This document shows positions 1-12,755 of a stretch of DNA of 64,000 bases, piece by piece. The position numbers and the translations under genes are program-made. Numbering within the stretch: the first letter of the stretch is position 1; each line of letters opens with the position of its first letter. Source of the DNA: Dirofilaria immitis (lineage: Eukaryota > Nematoda > Chromadorea > Rhabditida > Onchocercidae); assembly GCA_024305405.1 (NCBI GenBank), contig JAKNDB010000079.1, forward strand, positions 186,001 to 250,000. The letters are read 5' to 3'. The notes beneath the pieces are model-generated. The model was not told where the DNA came from and made no database searches. It saw only the letters and a list, made by a program, of their open reading frames with translations.

Positions 1-1542
1 AAATAAAATAATACTTTCTCTTGACCGCATCTTTCGAGATGATATGATAATGCATAGCGATGCCCATATTTTTGTGTACAGTTCAATGTTTCGATATTCA
101 AACACGGCAAAACTTCTAATGCATTCATTGAAACCCGCAATATTTTTGCTTTTGTGACTTTATCAAGTGCTCGAAATACATCAGCCTTGCCCTGTGAGCA
201 AGATATAATACAGTATCCAATAGTGACATAAAAATATATGTTAGAAAATATATTTTTCTAGGCATTTACAATTTTTATAGAATCGGAAAAGAATCATACT
301 TGAAATAATTTTATTTTATCCATTATTTTAAAATTAAAAGTTAAATTACCATATACTTAAAATATTCCGGTAATTTCAAGCATCTATCTACATGATTAAC
401 AATATCTTCTGCATTCTTCAAAGTTTTTGTACATTTTTCATTCAAGCACTTCACCGTACCATCACTACTTTCTGCAAATGCTCGCAATATAAGTTGTTCC
501 TTTTCCATTTTTGGTAATACAGCCCAACTGGTTGTATGACCCTAAAAATAATAATTTCAAAATAAAATGAATTTAACAAATTTTAGAATCAAACATTATA
601 TTTGTAAATTGAAAAAATTTCATCACAAATCTAAGTTTAATTTATTCATCCACTGTCACTTTTATTGCATTGTTTCATTCAAGTTTTCAATGTATTCATA
701 AACATTCCTGCTAGGAAGATTCATATTACAACTTTTAAAGTAGCTATATCGTCAATCAATCACCAACATTGCTTTCATTTGCGAAATCTCTTCCTCTACA
801 AACTGCATCGTCACATGTTTATGTACAGGAAAAAATTTAGGATCTCGACCCCTTTTAATTTAGAAAATGTTCGCTTCTAGAAACTGAATTGAATGAGTCT
901 TCTTTTTATCATTATTTCATTACTGTTATAATTGTAATTACTTTTTAATTACAAACCCACCAAATTATTGCAAACTTATGAATGAATAAATAAGCAGATG
1001 ATTACATATTCAAATAATGGACTGCAAAATACACAAAAACTCAACTTCCGAACTACCCAACAAAATGTTTTTTCAACCCATTAAGAAGACGATAATTTAT
1101 AATAATCAATATATTTACTCACTCGATAAGCAGCATATTCGGCATATTTTTCCGGTGGACGCTTTCGACTTCGTTTCTGAAACCAATATTATCATTTCGT
1201 AACATCCAATATTATTCCAAACATTGAATTTTATCTTAAATTTATATTTGTTATCGGCTTTTTATCTAATTCTTCGCTCTTTGTCTACTTTCTAAATTTA
1301 TATTTCCTAGCGCTTATTTAAAAAAATGGCAGGATCTTCTTCTTTCACATTCTTTCCATTTCTTTTTTCCAGAGCAGCATTTTTTCAAAAAATTTTAAAA
1401 AATCGAACTGATTGAAAATTCTTACTTTTGCAGGTTTTGAGGATCGAACAATACCGATATTTTCTCTCTCATCAAATGATTCGATATCATCGGATTTGTT
1501 ACCATTTGAATGATAATCTTTCTCATCTTCGGAGTTAATCAT
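1..1542 (-). CDS. C2H2-like zinc-finger nuclear protein, 5' part (runs off the left edge)
   Basis: Four minus-strand exons join in phase 0: 1426-1542, 1123-1176, 350-541 and 191-1, the last continuing outside the window. The first exon gives an acidic start (MINSEDEKDYHSNGNKSDD). The second is very basic (KKRSRKRPPEKYAEY at the junction), like a nuclear localisation signal. The third carries C-LNEK-C followed by H-VDR-C, and the fourth carries a second Cys/His pair ending YHLERCG. The spacing resembles degenerate C2H2 or C2HC fingers. Donors GTAAGA, GTGAGT and GTAATT and the pyrimidine-rich acceptors fit, and exon lengths (117, 54, 192 nt) are multiples of three. The start at 1542 is the first Met of the open frame, but a splice acceptor lies just upstream (about 1551), so a further 5' exon is possible. 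A ZNF512-like protein is one possible relative, but the family was not identified. Confidence 0.6.
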
Positions 1543-2062
1543 AGCAACTGAGATATTCTTAAATAACTTTTGTTAATTGGAAAATGATAAGTCAACAACT
1601 GTAATGATAACATAAATTAAATCTGCCACTCTTTTAAGCCAATCAAAAATGTCACTAATAATCACTTATAATGTTTTGAAAAAAGTGACTTTCATTATCA
1701 AGAAATTCGAAAAAGTACTGCAAAGATTTTTCCCATTCTTTTAGGTTTCAGAAAGGAAATTGATTATTTTGATAATACCACACGAGGACTAATACATACT
1801 ACGATATAGTATAACTAACATCCTACTAGATAGGGATAAAGATAATTAATTTTGTTTTCTGAAATTTGAAATATATAAGCATGAGACCAACTCCCGAAAA
1901 ATCTCAGGGACTATTGAAATTTATAGTGAGATCTAATTACTCCACAAAACTCATGAAATGATACAACGTGGAAATAAAAAATGTCAATTCAGATTACTTT
2001 ATGCAATTTCCAAGATTTTGAAAAGGATTCAATTTTTTCAAAATAAATTTATTATCACAAAC

Positions 2063-2204
2063 CTGTTCTCCCTCCTTCTTATTGCTCCTCCGAGTAGTCC
2101 TTTCAGCAATTTTGACTGTTCTAATATTAGCATTATTCCGTTTATTTGATACTGTTGTTGAATTATCGCCACTATTTTTCTTAAATTCCTTAATTTTTTT
2201 TCAT
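2063..2204 (-). other. Candidate exon with a conflicting reading frame
   Basis: On the minus strand a TTTTGCAG acceptor and a GTTTGT donor bound 142 nt. One frame is open throughout. A second frame looks more like protein (hydrophilic, with ERTTRRSNKKEGEQ at its end) but is closed by a TGA right after the acceptor, next to an A8 run. It could be an upstream exon of the zinc-finger gene, but its phase does not join cleanly to the exon at 1542. Treat it as unproven. Confidence 0.25.
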
Positions 2205-2411
2205 CTGCAAAACAAATAAGAATATCGACAAGCTAAAATTAAAATTAATAACTTATAGAGAATTAATTATAAATGGATGAATCAAAGAATGTTCATCAGT
2301 TTTTAGCTGGCCATTACGTTGATTGATCACTTTTTATAGATATTAATTTCTCGAGATGTTCAATTTTTGGAAAAACGCTTTTAAAAGTGTTCATGATATT
2401 TATTAAGAACA

Positions 2412-2454
2412 ATACACACATACACATGCATACACATACACATACACACGTACC
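2412..2454. repeat. Imperfect CA-rich microsatellite
   Basis: A run of ACACAT/ACACAC units with a few interruptions. The rest of 2210-3600 is AT-rich, with no coding frame that I can support. Confidence 0.7.
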
Positions 2455-3601
2455 TTAATGCATACATAACATAACACAGAAATATACAAACAGAGAACAT
2501 AAAATCATTTACATTTAAGCAAAAATCTTAATTAAAAAACTTTTTAAATAAAAATATAAAATGTGCAACATTGCTTAATTCTAATAAATATTTTCCTTAC
2601 TCTTAAATTTTCAATTAAAGATGGAAAATAAATTAAAAATAAAAACATATACAAGCTAAAATACATAAAAATTTAGTGCTATTTGCAGAAAAAATTTATT
2701 TTTAAGAAATAGCAATTAAATCGTTGTCGATTAATAGATATGATATCATAATAAGCTTAATTACTCGTCCAATCCCCAGTAAAATAATTGATATGAAAAA
2801 ATAAAGAAAAAAGTTAAATTATTTGCAAAAGCAATTCATCAATGTTAATAGCAAATAATATATGATCGAGTGATTGATAAAATTGTGATAAATTTAGGTA
2901 AACTCAGTAAAAGAAATAAAAAGAAAAGATCACATATACAATTTAGCTTTGTTCAATTCGGAAATATGCCAAAAACTCAATATCGAAAAAAATTCAACAG
3001 CCAATAGAACCACAAACCACCATTTTAGTAAATTACCACAAATTTTATGCACTCTGGAATTGATCACAATCATTACGGTAGGCCAAAAGAGTTTCAAGAC
3101 ACAATCTGTTAAAAGAAGCATTATATTGAATAAATTAATTTAACTGTAAAAAATTAAATTAATTTAATTGTAAAAAAATTCTGCCATTATATTTATAGTT
3201 ATATTTAATTTTGTTTTGTTGCTATTGACATCCAATTTTTATTTTGGTTAAAATTTTTTACAATATATTTTATATTTTATGAATTCTTATTATAATTTTA
3301 ATAAATTACTATTATTGATTTTTTTGATAACGATTAATTTTAAAATTTTCATTATTTTTTTCAAAGAAATATAAGGAAAAATAATAAATATTACTTTTCC
3401 GCTTAAAATAATTGCTAAAATCAACATTTAAAATAGGTATGAGAAATAATATATATGCCGAATATTACCATTATATTCATCATGTAACCTATTTGAGTTA
3501 TACGGGACATACGGTTCCTCGATAATGGGTGAATTGAATTAGGTCAATGAAGGACATTTCCCTCTGGCAGTGAATTTGTCCGCTCCTTTGGTATTGCAAA
3601 A

Positions 3602-6039
3602 ATGCTTCATCACAATTTCATCATTCTATTCTTATTTTTACCTAAATTTTCTCATACAGGTAAATTGTATTATTAAATTGATTATTCTATTACTTACATA
3701 CTTGTTTAATGAAATGCTACATTTGCTGTTTTGCAATAATTGAATACACCTTTTATGGCAATCAAAATATATTGCTACTCAAATAAGCAGGAAAAGAATA
3801 TTGTCTATGCTATGTTGGTTAGCCTATACAGCCAAAAGATTTTTATTATTAAGCAGAAAACAAATAAACAAACAAACAAAATTGAATGACTACATTATAT
3901 AGCATTATATATTACATTACGGAAATAATTACACAACAACGATTTCCGATTTTCGATAGTTGCCCAATATTTAGAAATGGTTAATATGGAATGATTAGAA
4001 ATTAATCTATGTAGACGAAGAACTATATAACATATGATATTTAAAGCATAAAGCTATGTTTGTTTAAAATTATTTAGCTAATTATTTTAGATTAATAAAA
4101 AAAATTGTTAGTAAAACAAAGTTTAGAAAATTTTTAATTCAAAAACTACATTTAGTATAAATAAAAATCTTTATTTAACTTTAATAAAATAAAAATAAAA
4201 TTATTTTGGTGCAAATATTTCAGTTAAATATCTTGGTGGTATACCAGTACCTGGTCGTTCAGTACCACCGATACGAATTTTTGAACTTTATGCTAACTCT
4301 TGTGCACGAAATGATCGAAAGACTTCAGTAATAACCGATCAATTAAGCAATGTTGGACAATTATAGAATATTTTTATTTTTAAAATTTCCGTTATGCAAT
4401 TTCAGTTATTCAATTATTTTGCTTAATTTAATTAGTTTTAATAAGTATTTCAATGCACTATAAATATTAAGGCAATCTTTTTTTGCTCTTACAATTTTCC
4501 TTTTAATTATCCGATAAATTCATGATCTTTTTTGGAGCTGTTGCAAAAAATAGATGCTAGCGACATTGCAACTAATTTATATAATTCATTATATATGGCC
4601 GTTGGTGATATCAGCATTATCAAATTGATGGGTAAATGGTTTGTGGTTAGTAGTAAATTTTATTACTTTTTTATATTTTTAGAGAAATGATTTTTACTAT
4701 CAATATTATCATTTTTTTCTTTTTTATTGAAAAATTGAAAAAAAACCAAGAAATTCATTTTAATAAAATTTTTAATTTACAGGTGGCTGATACACCAATT
4801 GTTCATCATGAACATTGTCCAATATTTTATTGCAAGTTTTGTTTCAATTTTCGTTTTATTGTTGTTAATTAAATTTTTTGGTTTCATTTTTTTTCTTTAA
4901 ATTAAATGAAATTTTTATACTTTTATTATTTTTTTCTTCAATGCTTTAGTTGAATTATTGGATAAAACTCCGTATACAGCAACATTTACGGTACGGCAAT
5001 ATTCGAGAAATACGGAAAAGATTAAAATTCTGGAAGGATATGGAAGAAAAGTAGGGCCAGATCCAGCGGAATTGCTCATTAATATTGGTCATCCAGCTGA
5101 CCCATGCCCATGTAAGCACAGTTTGTTTCTCAAGATTAAAATATTTGCTAAAATTTTGAGATGTGTGTAATATCGAAATTAAATAAATGATATATTTTTG
5201 ATGAAATAACAATTGAGAATAAATCCTTCTGATATATGTACTTGTTAATTGAAATTCTTTCCATAAACTTGTATTTTTTTCATTTAATTATATGCTATCA
5301 TTAATATTCTACATATAAGCGCAACTATCTTTAATGCAATATAAATATCATTAATGTAGGATATATTGTTATACAAAATAAGATACAGAATTTAAAATAA
5401 GAACAATTAACATATTATTAAAATCATTAATATATTGTTATAAGTAAGTTTATTTAAGATAAGTTTACTTAAACGTAGATATTTCAAATCAATCATTTCA
5501 TCAATTTTCATTATTTATAAGTGTTTTTTAATCTTTGTTATCATTTTTTCAGATTCAATAGTACGTAGCGGACCAATTAATCATAATGAACAATATGATT
5601 ATATCATTCTAACTCAACCACTTAAATATCCAATTATGGTCCTTGCACGTGATCCGATTGATTTTGATAACAAATATAAAGAAGAGGTAATAGATGATAA
5701 TAATGACTATATGGATAATTAATTTAAATTAACTCTAAATTTAAGTTAAATTGGAAATAAAATCGAGAAATGAATTTAACGAATTGAATTTATTAGATGA
5801 GTCACCAAATCATAATTCGTTCTGTTTCGAATTTGACATTTGATTATAGAAAATTTGATAAATTATGATTTATCAGAAATTTGGTTGAAAAAATTCTTTT
5901 TGATTTTCTTAAAATTCAGGTGCAAACATTTTTGGAAAATCAACGTCTTTGGCACTCATCATTCTCACTCAAGAATACTCTTCTTTTTTCAATACAACTG
6001 ATTGTTTCCGAACAAATCAGTACAATATTGGATTTTGAT
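3602..6039 (+). CDS. Secreted nematode lipocalin, complete
   Basis: Seven exons are predicted: 3602-3659, 4224-4327, 4538-4645, 4783-4840 (or to 4852), 4950-5111, 5553-5686 and 5920-6039. Phases agree at every junction. Exon 1 encodes a hydrophobic signal peptide (MLHHNFIILFLFLPKFSHT). The lipocalin signature G-x-W lies across the exon 3/4 border (LMGKWFVVADTP), followed by Cys-containing strands, a later segment LLINIGHPADPCPC, the strand YDYIILTQPLKYPIMVLARD, and a C-terminal Cys near LDCFRTNQ that could pair with an upstream Cys. The product is about 206-210 aa, a usual lipocalin size. It is expected to be exported and to bind a small hydrophobic ligand. The least certain points are the exon 3 acceptor (TTTTTTGGAG) and the exon 4 donor, where two choices keep the frame. 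It resembles the nematode lipocalin-related proteins, but a specific orthologue was not identified. Confidence 0.75.
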
Positions 6040-7289
6040 TTTTTTAATCATTAATTTTATGATTATCAGTTTATCACATTGATTACAATTTAGTTTTGCA
6101 AGTTCAGTGATGTAAAAATAAAATTTTCAAAAATTTTATATCATACAGATCAAATTTTCAATTCTTTTCGATAATTTTTTTGCATTTTTAAATTTTAATA
6201 GTCAATCGGATTTAATTCCATTAAATTAAGCAAAAGTTAACTCAGTATTCATTCCTTCGTTAAAAATTTGAAATTTCATCTTTTTTTTCAAATGTATGCG
6301 AACTATATAATGTATATTTCAATAAATTCCATTTAAATTTAGTTACTATTCACTGCTTAATTATAATTGTGCAATTGAATTGAGCTTATTTCAGCTAAAT
6401 TTTCACATTCCTAATTCAACTATCATATCAGATTTTACCAAATTAAGTTTAATCAAAACAAATAAATCTCAGTCATAATCGTAAATAAACCAAGCGGTGA
6501 AATACTCATTAAGAATTTGTGCATGCTAATTGCTATCTCACACGATGATAAATCGGGAATTCTGGATTGCTTAAATAAATTTCGATTTTTTTTCCTCCCA
6601 ACATTCTGGTAATGAAATTTTGAAAAGCTTCATAGTTTTATATGGGAAGTACAATTTGATTAAAAAGAGTAGCATAACTCAAAAAGAAATCGCTCGAAAA
6701 GGCATTATAATTCAAAAATATATAAATTATTAATTTTACTTTGGTCCTGATTCATCTTTCTATTGCTTTTCAAAATTCTGTTGGATCAACTGAATTGATA
6801 GAAAGTAATCGTTGCTTTTTGACATGGACTATTGCAAGTGATACTAACTGTAGAAACCATATAAACTGATATACACCAATAATACTTTATATACTTCACA
6901 TATACAAGTTAGATTCATTTTCTATAAATATTCAGATACACATCTATTAATGCAATCATAAATAATCCCAGAATGTTTTTATCAAACACATTTGCTTCCT
7001 TAATATATCAAAGAAATTAAGACGGATTGTTTTGGTTCAAGTAAATGGTAAATTTTAAAAATGTAAAAAATTTTTGTTACCGTCCAGATTGCATCAGCTG
7101 GTTAGTATTGTTGCTAAGATCATTTTGTTAATCTTTGCTAATTACTTGCTTAATTAATTCCCTTCAGCTATGAATAAACTTCTCCGTAAAAATCTATATC
7201 ACGTCGCTTCTTCCCATAATTGTCATTCATCATAATATCTCTTCCACATCAGTTATTTATTGAAAAATACTTGTCAATTTTAATAAATA
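6040..7289. other. Intergenic, no gene seen
   Basis: AT-rich sequence between the lipocalin stop codon and the truncated 3' end of BEL/Pao copy A. No coding frame, LTR or RNA gene is supported. Confidence 0.6.
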
Positions 7290-8859
7290 AGGTTTATAAA
7301 AAAACTTTTTAAAAGTTTATGTGAGCCTATATCTTTTGATCTGCATGGTTTATAATTTGATCCCACATATTATTTTTCTTCCATAAATTTTGAAGAAATG
7401 ATTTGAATTTACCATTATCGAAATCCTAGCAGGTCATATTGTGAAGTAACAGACTGAAGAATAGTTCTTTTAGTTAAAGAATAGTTTTTTTAGTACTTTT
7501 AGTGTCCAGGGTTTCAGAGTTACGTTTATCGTATCTGATTGAAGGAACCACATTACACCTAAAATACTCTTCGCATTGAGGCTTACTTGATCTTGATCAG
7601 GTATAATATCATTGAATCCGAAATAATTCCAAAGAAATCTCCTAATATTTATTGATGCTTCCTTAAAAATAGTTTTTATTTCATAATATTTTAATAAGAC
7701 TTCCTCAGTGCCTTCTGCGATATTAGAATGTTATCAACATAAAGATCTCTATAATCGTTTCACTACCATTAGCTTCAAGATGATAATTGACTGTAGCTGG
7801 TAAAAAAAGGAGATGATATAACTCCAAATAGAACTCTTTTAAAACGATAACATTGTAGATTTTCTTCAGTGACATCCTTGTTTATATCCTTTGACCAGAG
7901 AAATCTGATGCAAATTTCTATCTTCATGATGTAGTTGCATTTGTAAGAATGCCTTTTCTATACCGGCTCTAATTACTTGCTTCATCATTCGGAAACGAAG
8001 TAATATACTACGATATCTGCAGAAATTATCAATCCACGATATAATACGTCATTTAAACTTCGATCCCCTTACTTGTGCTGACGCATCGTAAACAATCCTT
8101 AATTTAATTGTGTCTCTGTCGCGTGTTATCACGCTGTGGTAAGGAGGTAATATATAATATCACTCCAGTCTATCTGAGATTCTACTTTCTCGATTATATC
8201 AGAGCGCAATTGATCTTGAATTGTTTCATGATATTGTTCGAGTTCTTGTTGACGAAACTGAAGTCGTCCAATCATGTTTCTTAATCGACCACAACACATT
8301 CCGTAATTTCTATTTAATTTAGCTGTAGATTCCTTTCATGGCCATCGTACTCGATATCTTCCATTAATTTTGATTATACTTTTTGAATTGTTATAGCGCT
8401 TGTTCGCACCCTGATCGTAGCATTGCTCATGTATTCCTATGTATTTCAGCTTCCAGAATTGATTTATACCTGGGGAACGATATACACTAGAAATACATTT
8501 ACGTCTTGCTTAATTTCTTCAATATATCCATTTCCGCAAACTACGGGACCCAACATTGTTTGAAGTATGATAAATTCTAATTTCAACTATTGAATTTTCT
8601 CTAATTGTATAAATTTAAAGAAATAGTCGGCTCTAATTAGTATATCTGGTTTCCTCCGGTAGGAAGTTAGGTTCTTAAATTGGTTATTCTCATCCATCGT
8701 AGATAGTATATCCACTACTTGAAATTCACCCGTTAAGTAATATTTTTGTCTCCCTTTTCTTATTTCTTAATCCAATGTGTATTTTCATTGTAGGAAGTAT
8801 AGTTTGATATTTGGATCCAAAGGTAGATACTTTTAATTCCGTTAATTCTGTTTTTTCAA

Positions 8860-8960
8860 GTTTTAAACGGTTTATTGATTCTCTGGATACGAAGCTTAGC
8901 TATGAACCAATATCAAATAATATTAGAACTTCTTCATAACATTCTGAATTTGCTGCATTA
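8860..8960 (-). pseudogene. Copy A retropepsin remnant
   Basis: The active-site loop reads F-D-I-G-S, with Ile where D-T-G-S or D-S-G-S is usual, and an in-frame TAG directly follows. The downstream LSFVSRESIN segment matches the flap-side sequence of the other copies. It is a non-functional piece of the gag-pol polyprotein. Confidence 0.6.
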
Positions 8961-10438
8961 AACACAGTAACTTCTTTGCATAGAAGTAAAATTTCCCTCT
9001 CTTTTCGGTAGTTGTATTGACGACAGCAAATCCATAATCTGGTTTGATTTCCTTTTCTTGCGTGGGCGTGGGTGTGCTTTCAGCTTGTTTGTATTATTGA
9101 TGTCTTTTATCGCAATTTGCGCTATTGTGCAGTTTTTGTAATAAAAACACATCATTGATTTCTTACAGTTGGTCTCTACGGTCCATCTTTAAGCACTTTC
9201 GACAAGCTTTGATCTCAATTAATCGTTCCAATCTTTGCTTCAAGAAGTTTCACAATCACCATCCCAATGATCTTTGTTACAAAACGAAAATGGTCTTCTT
9301 TTAGATTTTTGTCTAATCCTTTCTTTATAGACTTATTTGAGATAATTTTAAACTTATCTGAGTCAAGTTAACTGATTATAGCCAATGTGCAAGCTTCTCC
9401 TTGGTTTATTTGTTGTAAATATTTGGACCTGAACTTCATAACTTGTTATTCGTCGTTGATACTTGAGACTTGACTTCTAGTTACTTGGTTATTTCGTTTT
9501 ACTAATCTTCCGAGAAACTGTCGAAGTTTTGTAACTGACCAGGTATCATCTTCTTCTGTTTGTTGATATATCTTATCTAAGATTTACCCTGGCAGCTTGA
9601 TTTCGATGAGTATTTCAATACACGAATGTTGATGATTTTCCCTGATAACTTCTAGTTGACGAAGAATTCTCTCTATTGCTTCCACTATAGCTTTCCATTT
9701 TCGATCATGCTTTTTGACTGCATGTAATTCGTTATAAAGAGAGTTCTTAATAATTAAGGTCTCCCCGAATTTTTCACTAAGACTTTCCTTATAACCTATG
9801 ATTTTCCGGTGCAATATCGTAGCCCTTTAGTGCTTTTCCTCTTAAACAGGCGACTAAATAATTGAGTTTTTTGTATCTGGAATTTTCTTGGGAATGTACA
9901 GCAGAATCAAAACTGCTCCAAAATTCTTTCCAAATTTTAAGATCTCCGCTGAATATTTGCAACGGTAATTGCGGCAAATTTATCGTCGATAAAAAGGCTG
10001 TTTTTTAAACATCTTATTGTTTAAATTCTTTTTTAAACATGAATTTTTTCTTCGTTCAATTATTGATCCTTTTTATACATGTCTAATATGATGACCACTT
10101 CTTTACCTTCAGTTATTAAATTTGTGATTTCATCGTCAATCATTTTGGCGTACTTTTTTCTTCGTCCTTCCTTTTTGTGAAGTGACTATATCATTGATAT
10201 AATCCAGCTATTTTGTATTGACCGATTCCAAGTGACCAATGTGTATTTCGAAGCGTCGTAGCTTTACTTCGATTATTTTCAATTATTTTTTTTTGTTGCA
10301 TATTATTGATACAATTCTTCCAATGACAGTTTTTGATTTGGAGACGACAAATCCAAACTTCGGATCTCACTTAGGAGTTCAATCAGTTTAATTATTATTG
10401 GTTCCGCGCTTTTCATTAAGCTTGTCGTCATATTTCCA

Positions 10439-10451
10439 GCTCGTGGCACCA
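10439..10451 (-). other. Putative primer-binding site of copy A
   Basis: The minus strand reads TGGTGCCACGAGC directly inside the LTR edge, starting with the TGG expected opposite a tRNA CCA end. Copy B has a similar TGCCACGAATC. I could not assign the primer tRNA. Confidence 0.5.
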
Positions 10452-10452
10452 A

Positions 10453-10870
10453 AAATTATAGGAAAAGTTCATCTTGTTGGTTAATTGTAAAGAATCGATA
10501 GAAAGTATTTTATTCAGTAGTTGAATTAACAAGTTATACAATATCGTCGTTATGATATAGCGAATAAAAGGTCTATTTGATAAGGCAAAATGGATAAATA
10601 AGTTCGATAGTAAAGAGGAGAATAAAGGATGTTCGTGTGATGGATCCAACTGATCTTTTATTCACAATTCTTCTCGTTTCATTTGGGACCCCCTTTTTTG
10701 TAGGTGGTGGATCATGATACAGTGTGATTATAAGAGAAAGGGGCTTTGTTTCAGTGTCGGTATATAGCTTATATCTTACATAATACAGAAAAAATGCATA
10801 TACACTCTATACTCATTCATGTGAAATGTCTTATAAAAGAATTACTTTATTTTCTTTCGGTTTTTCCGGC
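10453..10870 (-). repeat. 5' LTR of copy A
   Basis: The sequence is related to the LTRs of copy B, especially around the GGTGGTGGATC / GGTGGTGAATC segment and the CATTCATGTGAAAT segment, but it is clearly diverged. The outer edge is approximate because no partner LTR is present. Minus-strand ORFs inside it are shared LTR sequence and not genes. Confidence 0.55.
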
Positions 10871-11560
10871 AACTGTAATGGTATAGGCTGCTTGTTAAAT
10901 AAATTAAAAACAGTGAAACTTTTTATTGTACTTTATTTGGTAAAGCATACTTATTACTTTTGCAATAAAAAATTTATATAAATAATGTAGACAAATTTGA
11001 AATTTACCGAAAGCATGCTTATTAATAAAATATTAGTAATAAGATATTAAATAGAATATTTTTATAATGAAAATATGTCCAAATAATCAGAGTACTTTGT
11101 ATTATAAAAATATCTTGGAATAACTAAATAAATTCGTGCAATCTTTAGTTTGAAGACTGCTTTATTTGGAATATTTCTTAGACCAATGATTAATCAAACA
11201 AAAAATAAAATAATATTTCGATATCTTTGTTGAATCATTTATCCAATTCTTTCGCCCTGGTAATCAATCATATGTACAGTGTTTGAAATGTTATAAAGTA
11301 ATTCCTACTATATAAATAGGATAATTCATCCGGAGAAGAAAATTCTTATCGAATGATTTGATTGAGAATACGTCTCGATTCACTTCAATTTAGTACTTTT
11401 ATTACATTCTATCAATCTAATGATAGAATGTAATTAAAACCTGAGTTAAATCTCCACAAAATTTTTCCATAACCAATAACAAAGAACACCAAGGATCAAT
11501 TCTGTCCGTGTGGTGAGAGAAAAAAAGGTCTCGAATTATACTTAGCTCGATCGAATCAAC
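10871..11560. other. Intergenic spacer between retroelement copies A and E
   Basis: AT-rich sequence. A short inverted motif (CATTCTATCA...TGATAGAATG) lies near 11405-11432. No coding capacity is visible. Confidence 0.5.
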
Positions 11561-11579
11561 CAGCAAAAATATATGTTCA

Positions 11580-12309
11580 ATAAATCATGGCCGTATAAAG
11601 AAAAGAGAACTTTGCGGAGATGATCAAGGAAAGTAAAGGTATTTTAAATTTAATAAATAATGAAAGAGAAACTATTATCCTATATGCAAAGTGCAAGGAT
11701 AATGCCGAATTAGTACTACAGTGCAAGGCTGTATAAATAAAGAACTAAAACTTTAAGATTCATTACTTAAATTAACGTTGCCAACACTCAGTAGTAATTT
11801 AAATTTAAGAAAATTCTGGAATGATTTTGATACTTCAGTGTATCTTCAGAAGGTACCAGATGTCAAAAATCAAAAATTAAATTATTAAAGTTAAATTAAG
11901 CAACATTATGGCATATATTTTAGTTGTCTAAAAACAATAAGCGGATGATTTCAGACTGTTGTTCGTTACTTCAATGACACATGAAATAAGCCGGAAATAA
12001 TTACGCTCCAAAATAACTGAAGTTTACTCGAATATGGATCAAGAACTTGCATTATAATGCATTATTTCCTTATCATGATGTTATACCTCCACATAAATCC
12101 GAAAAATCTGAATATTCCATAATGCTTCAGTATATCTGAAAAGTATGAAAAGTTTGGAGGAAGCCCCATATCGTGAACCTATGATATTATCGGATGTAAT
12201 GAGAATCTATCGTGTTTTCGAATAATGAAAAATATAAGTATAGCGAAGAAGTCATTTATGAAGCTGAAATTGAATTCGTCTCAGAACTGTATCAGATTCC
12301 CCTTGTCTC
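11580..12309 (+). mobile_element. BEL/Pao copy E, plus-strand gag remnant
   Basis: The only clear piece is a gag motif at about 11776-11882 (LRKFWNDFDTSVYLQKVPDV, then KLNY and a stop). It corresponds to the FWSSF...KLNYL motif of copy A but lies on the opposite strand. The sequence downstream is too decayed to assign. It is followed directly by the dispersed repeat at 12310. Confidence 0.5.
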
Positions 12310-12626
12310 AAGTGATTTTATAATAAAATTGTTTTAATTTATATTTTCCGAACAAAAAATTATTCCTTTAAATGTCATTCCTACAATTATACGAAGGATG
12401 TTGCTTAAAGCATTATAATCAATCAGATTTTGATCTATCATGCCTCAGGACATAGGGCGTTGCTAAGAATAGATTGTTGCAAATATCATTATAAAATCAA
12501 CAGTTATTATTTTTGGATATTATTCATTAGGATCGGTTATTCAACAAGTGATTTCTTCTAACTTTATTAATAACTCTGAATAACTTCTTTACTATTTTTA
12601 TTTTTGTTATATTTCAGCTTTACTAT
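12310..12626 (+). repeat. Dispersed repeat R1, copy 1
   Basis: Alignable by eye with 27443-27773 (same strand) and partly with 48872-48944 (opposite strand). Shared landmarks are GTGATTTT.TAATAAAATT, TTTAAATGTCA, ATCTATCAT.C.TCAGG, GTTGCTAAGA and CTCTGAATAACTTCTT. It lies 3' of plus-strand gag remnant E, while copy 2 lies 5' of plus-strand element D. It may therefore be the LTR of a second BEL/Pao family. Confidence 0.7.
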
Positions 12627-12755
12627 CGATATTTCTCTATTATATTATGAGTTTATCATGACGCATTTCGACACATTATAACTCACAATATAATGTGTTA
12701 CATTATATCATGATACATTATATTGTCAGTCGTCGTTTTCACGAATAAAATTTAT

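Larger units (their letters stand above)
7290..10870 (-). mobile_element. BEL/Pao LTR retrotransposon copy A, degenerate and 3'-truncated
   Basis: Read on the minus strand the order is LTR (about 10870-10453), primer-binding site (10451-10439), gag, CCHC knuckle region, protease, reverse transcriptase, and post-RT domain. Recognisable pieces are gag at 9977-9789 (LPLQIFSGD, EFWSSFDSAVHSQ, KLNYLVACLRGKAL), more gag at 9814-9584 (LYNEL, ERILRQLE), a knuckle fragment near 9155, protease LFDIGS near 8920, RT VDNIL near 7740, SDTINVTLKPWT near 7530, and LWKKNNMWDQ near 7370. Stops and frameshifts separate all of these, so it cannot make a working polyprotein. No 3' LTR or complete integrase is visible to the left. 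Confidence 0.8.

Noticed and set aside
2930..3143. Overlapping ORFs on both strands
   Set aside because: No family motif, splice sites or compositional support on either strand.
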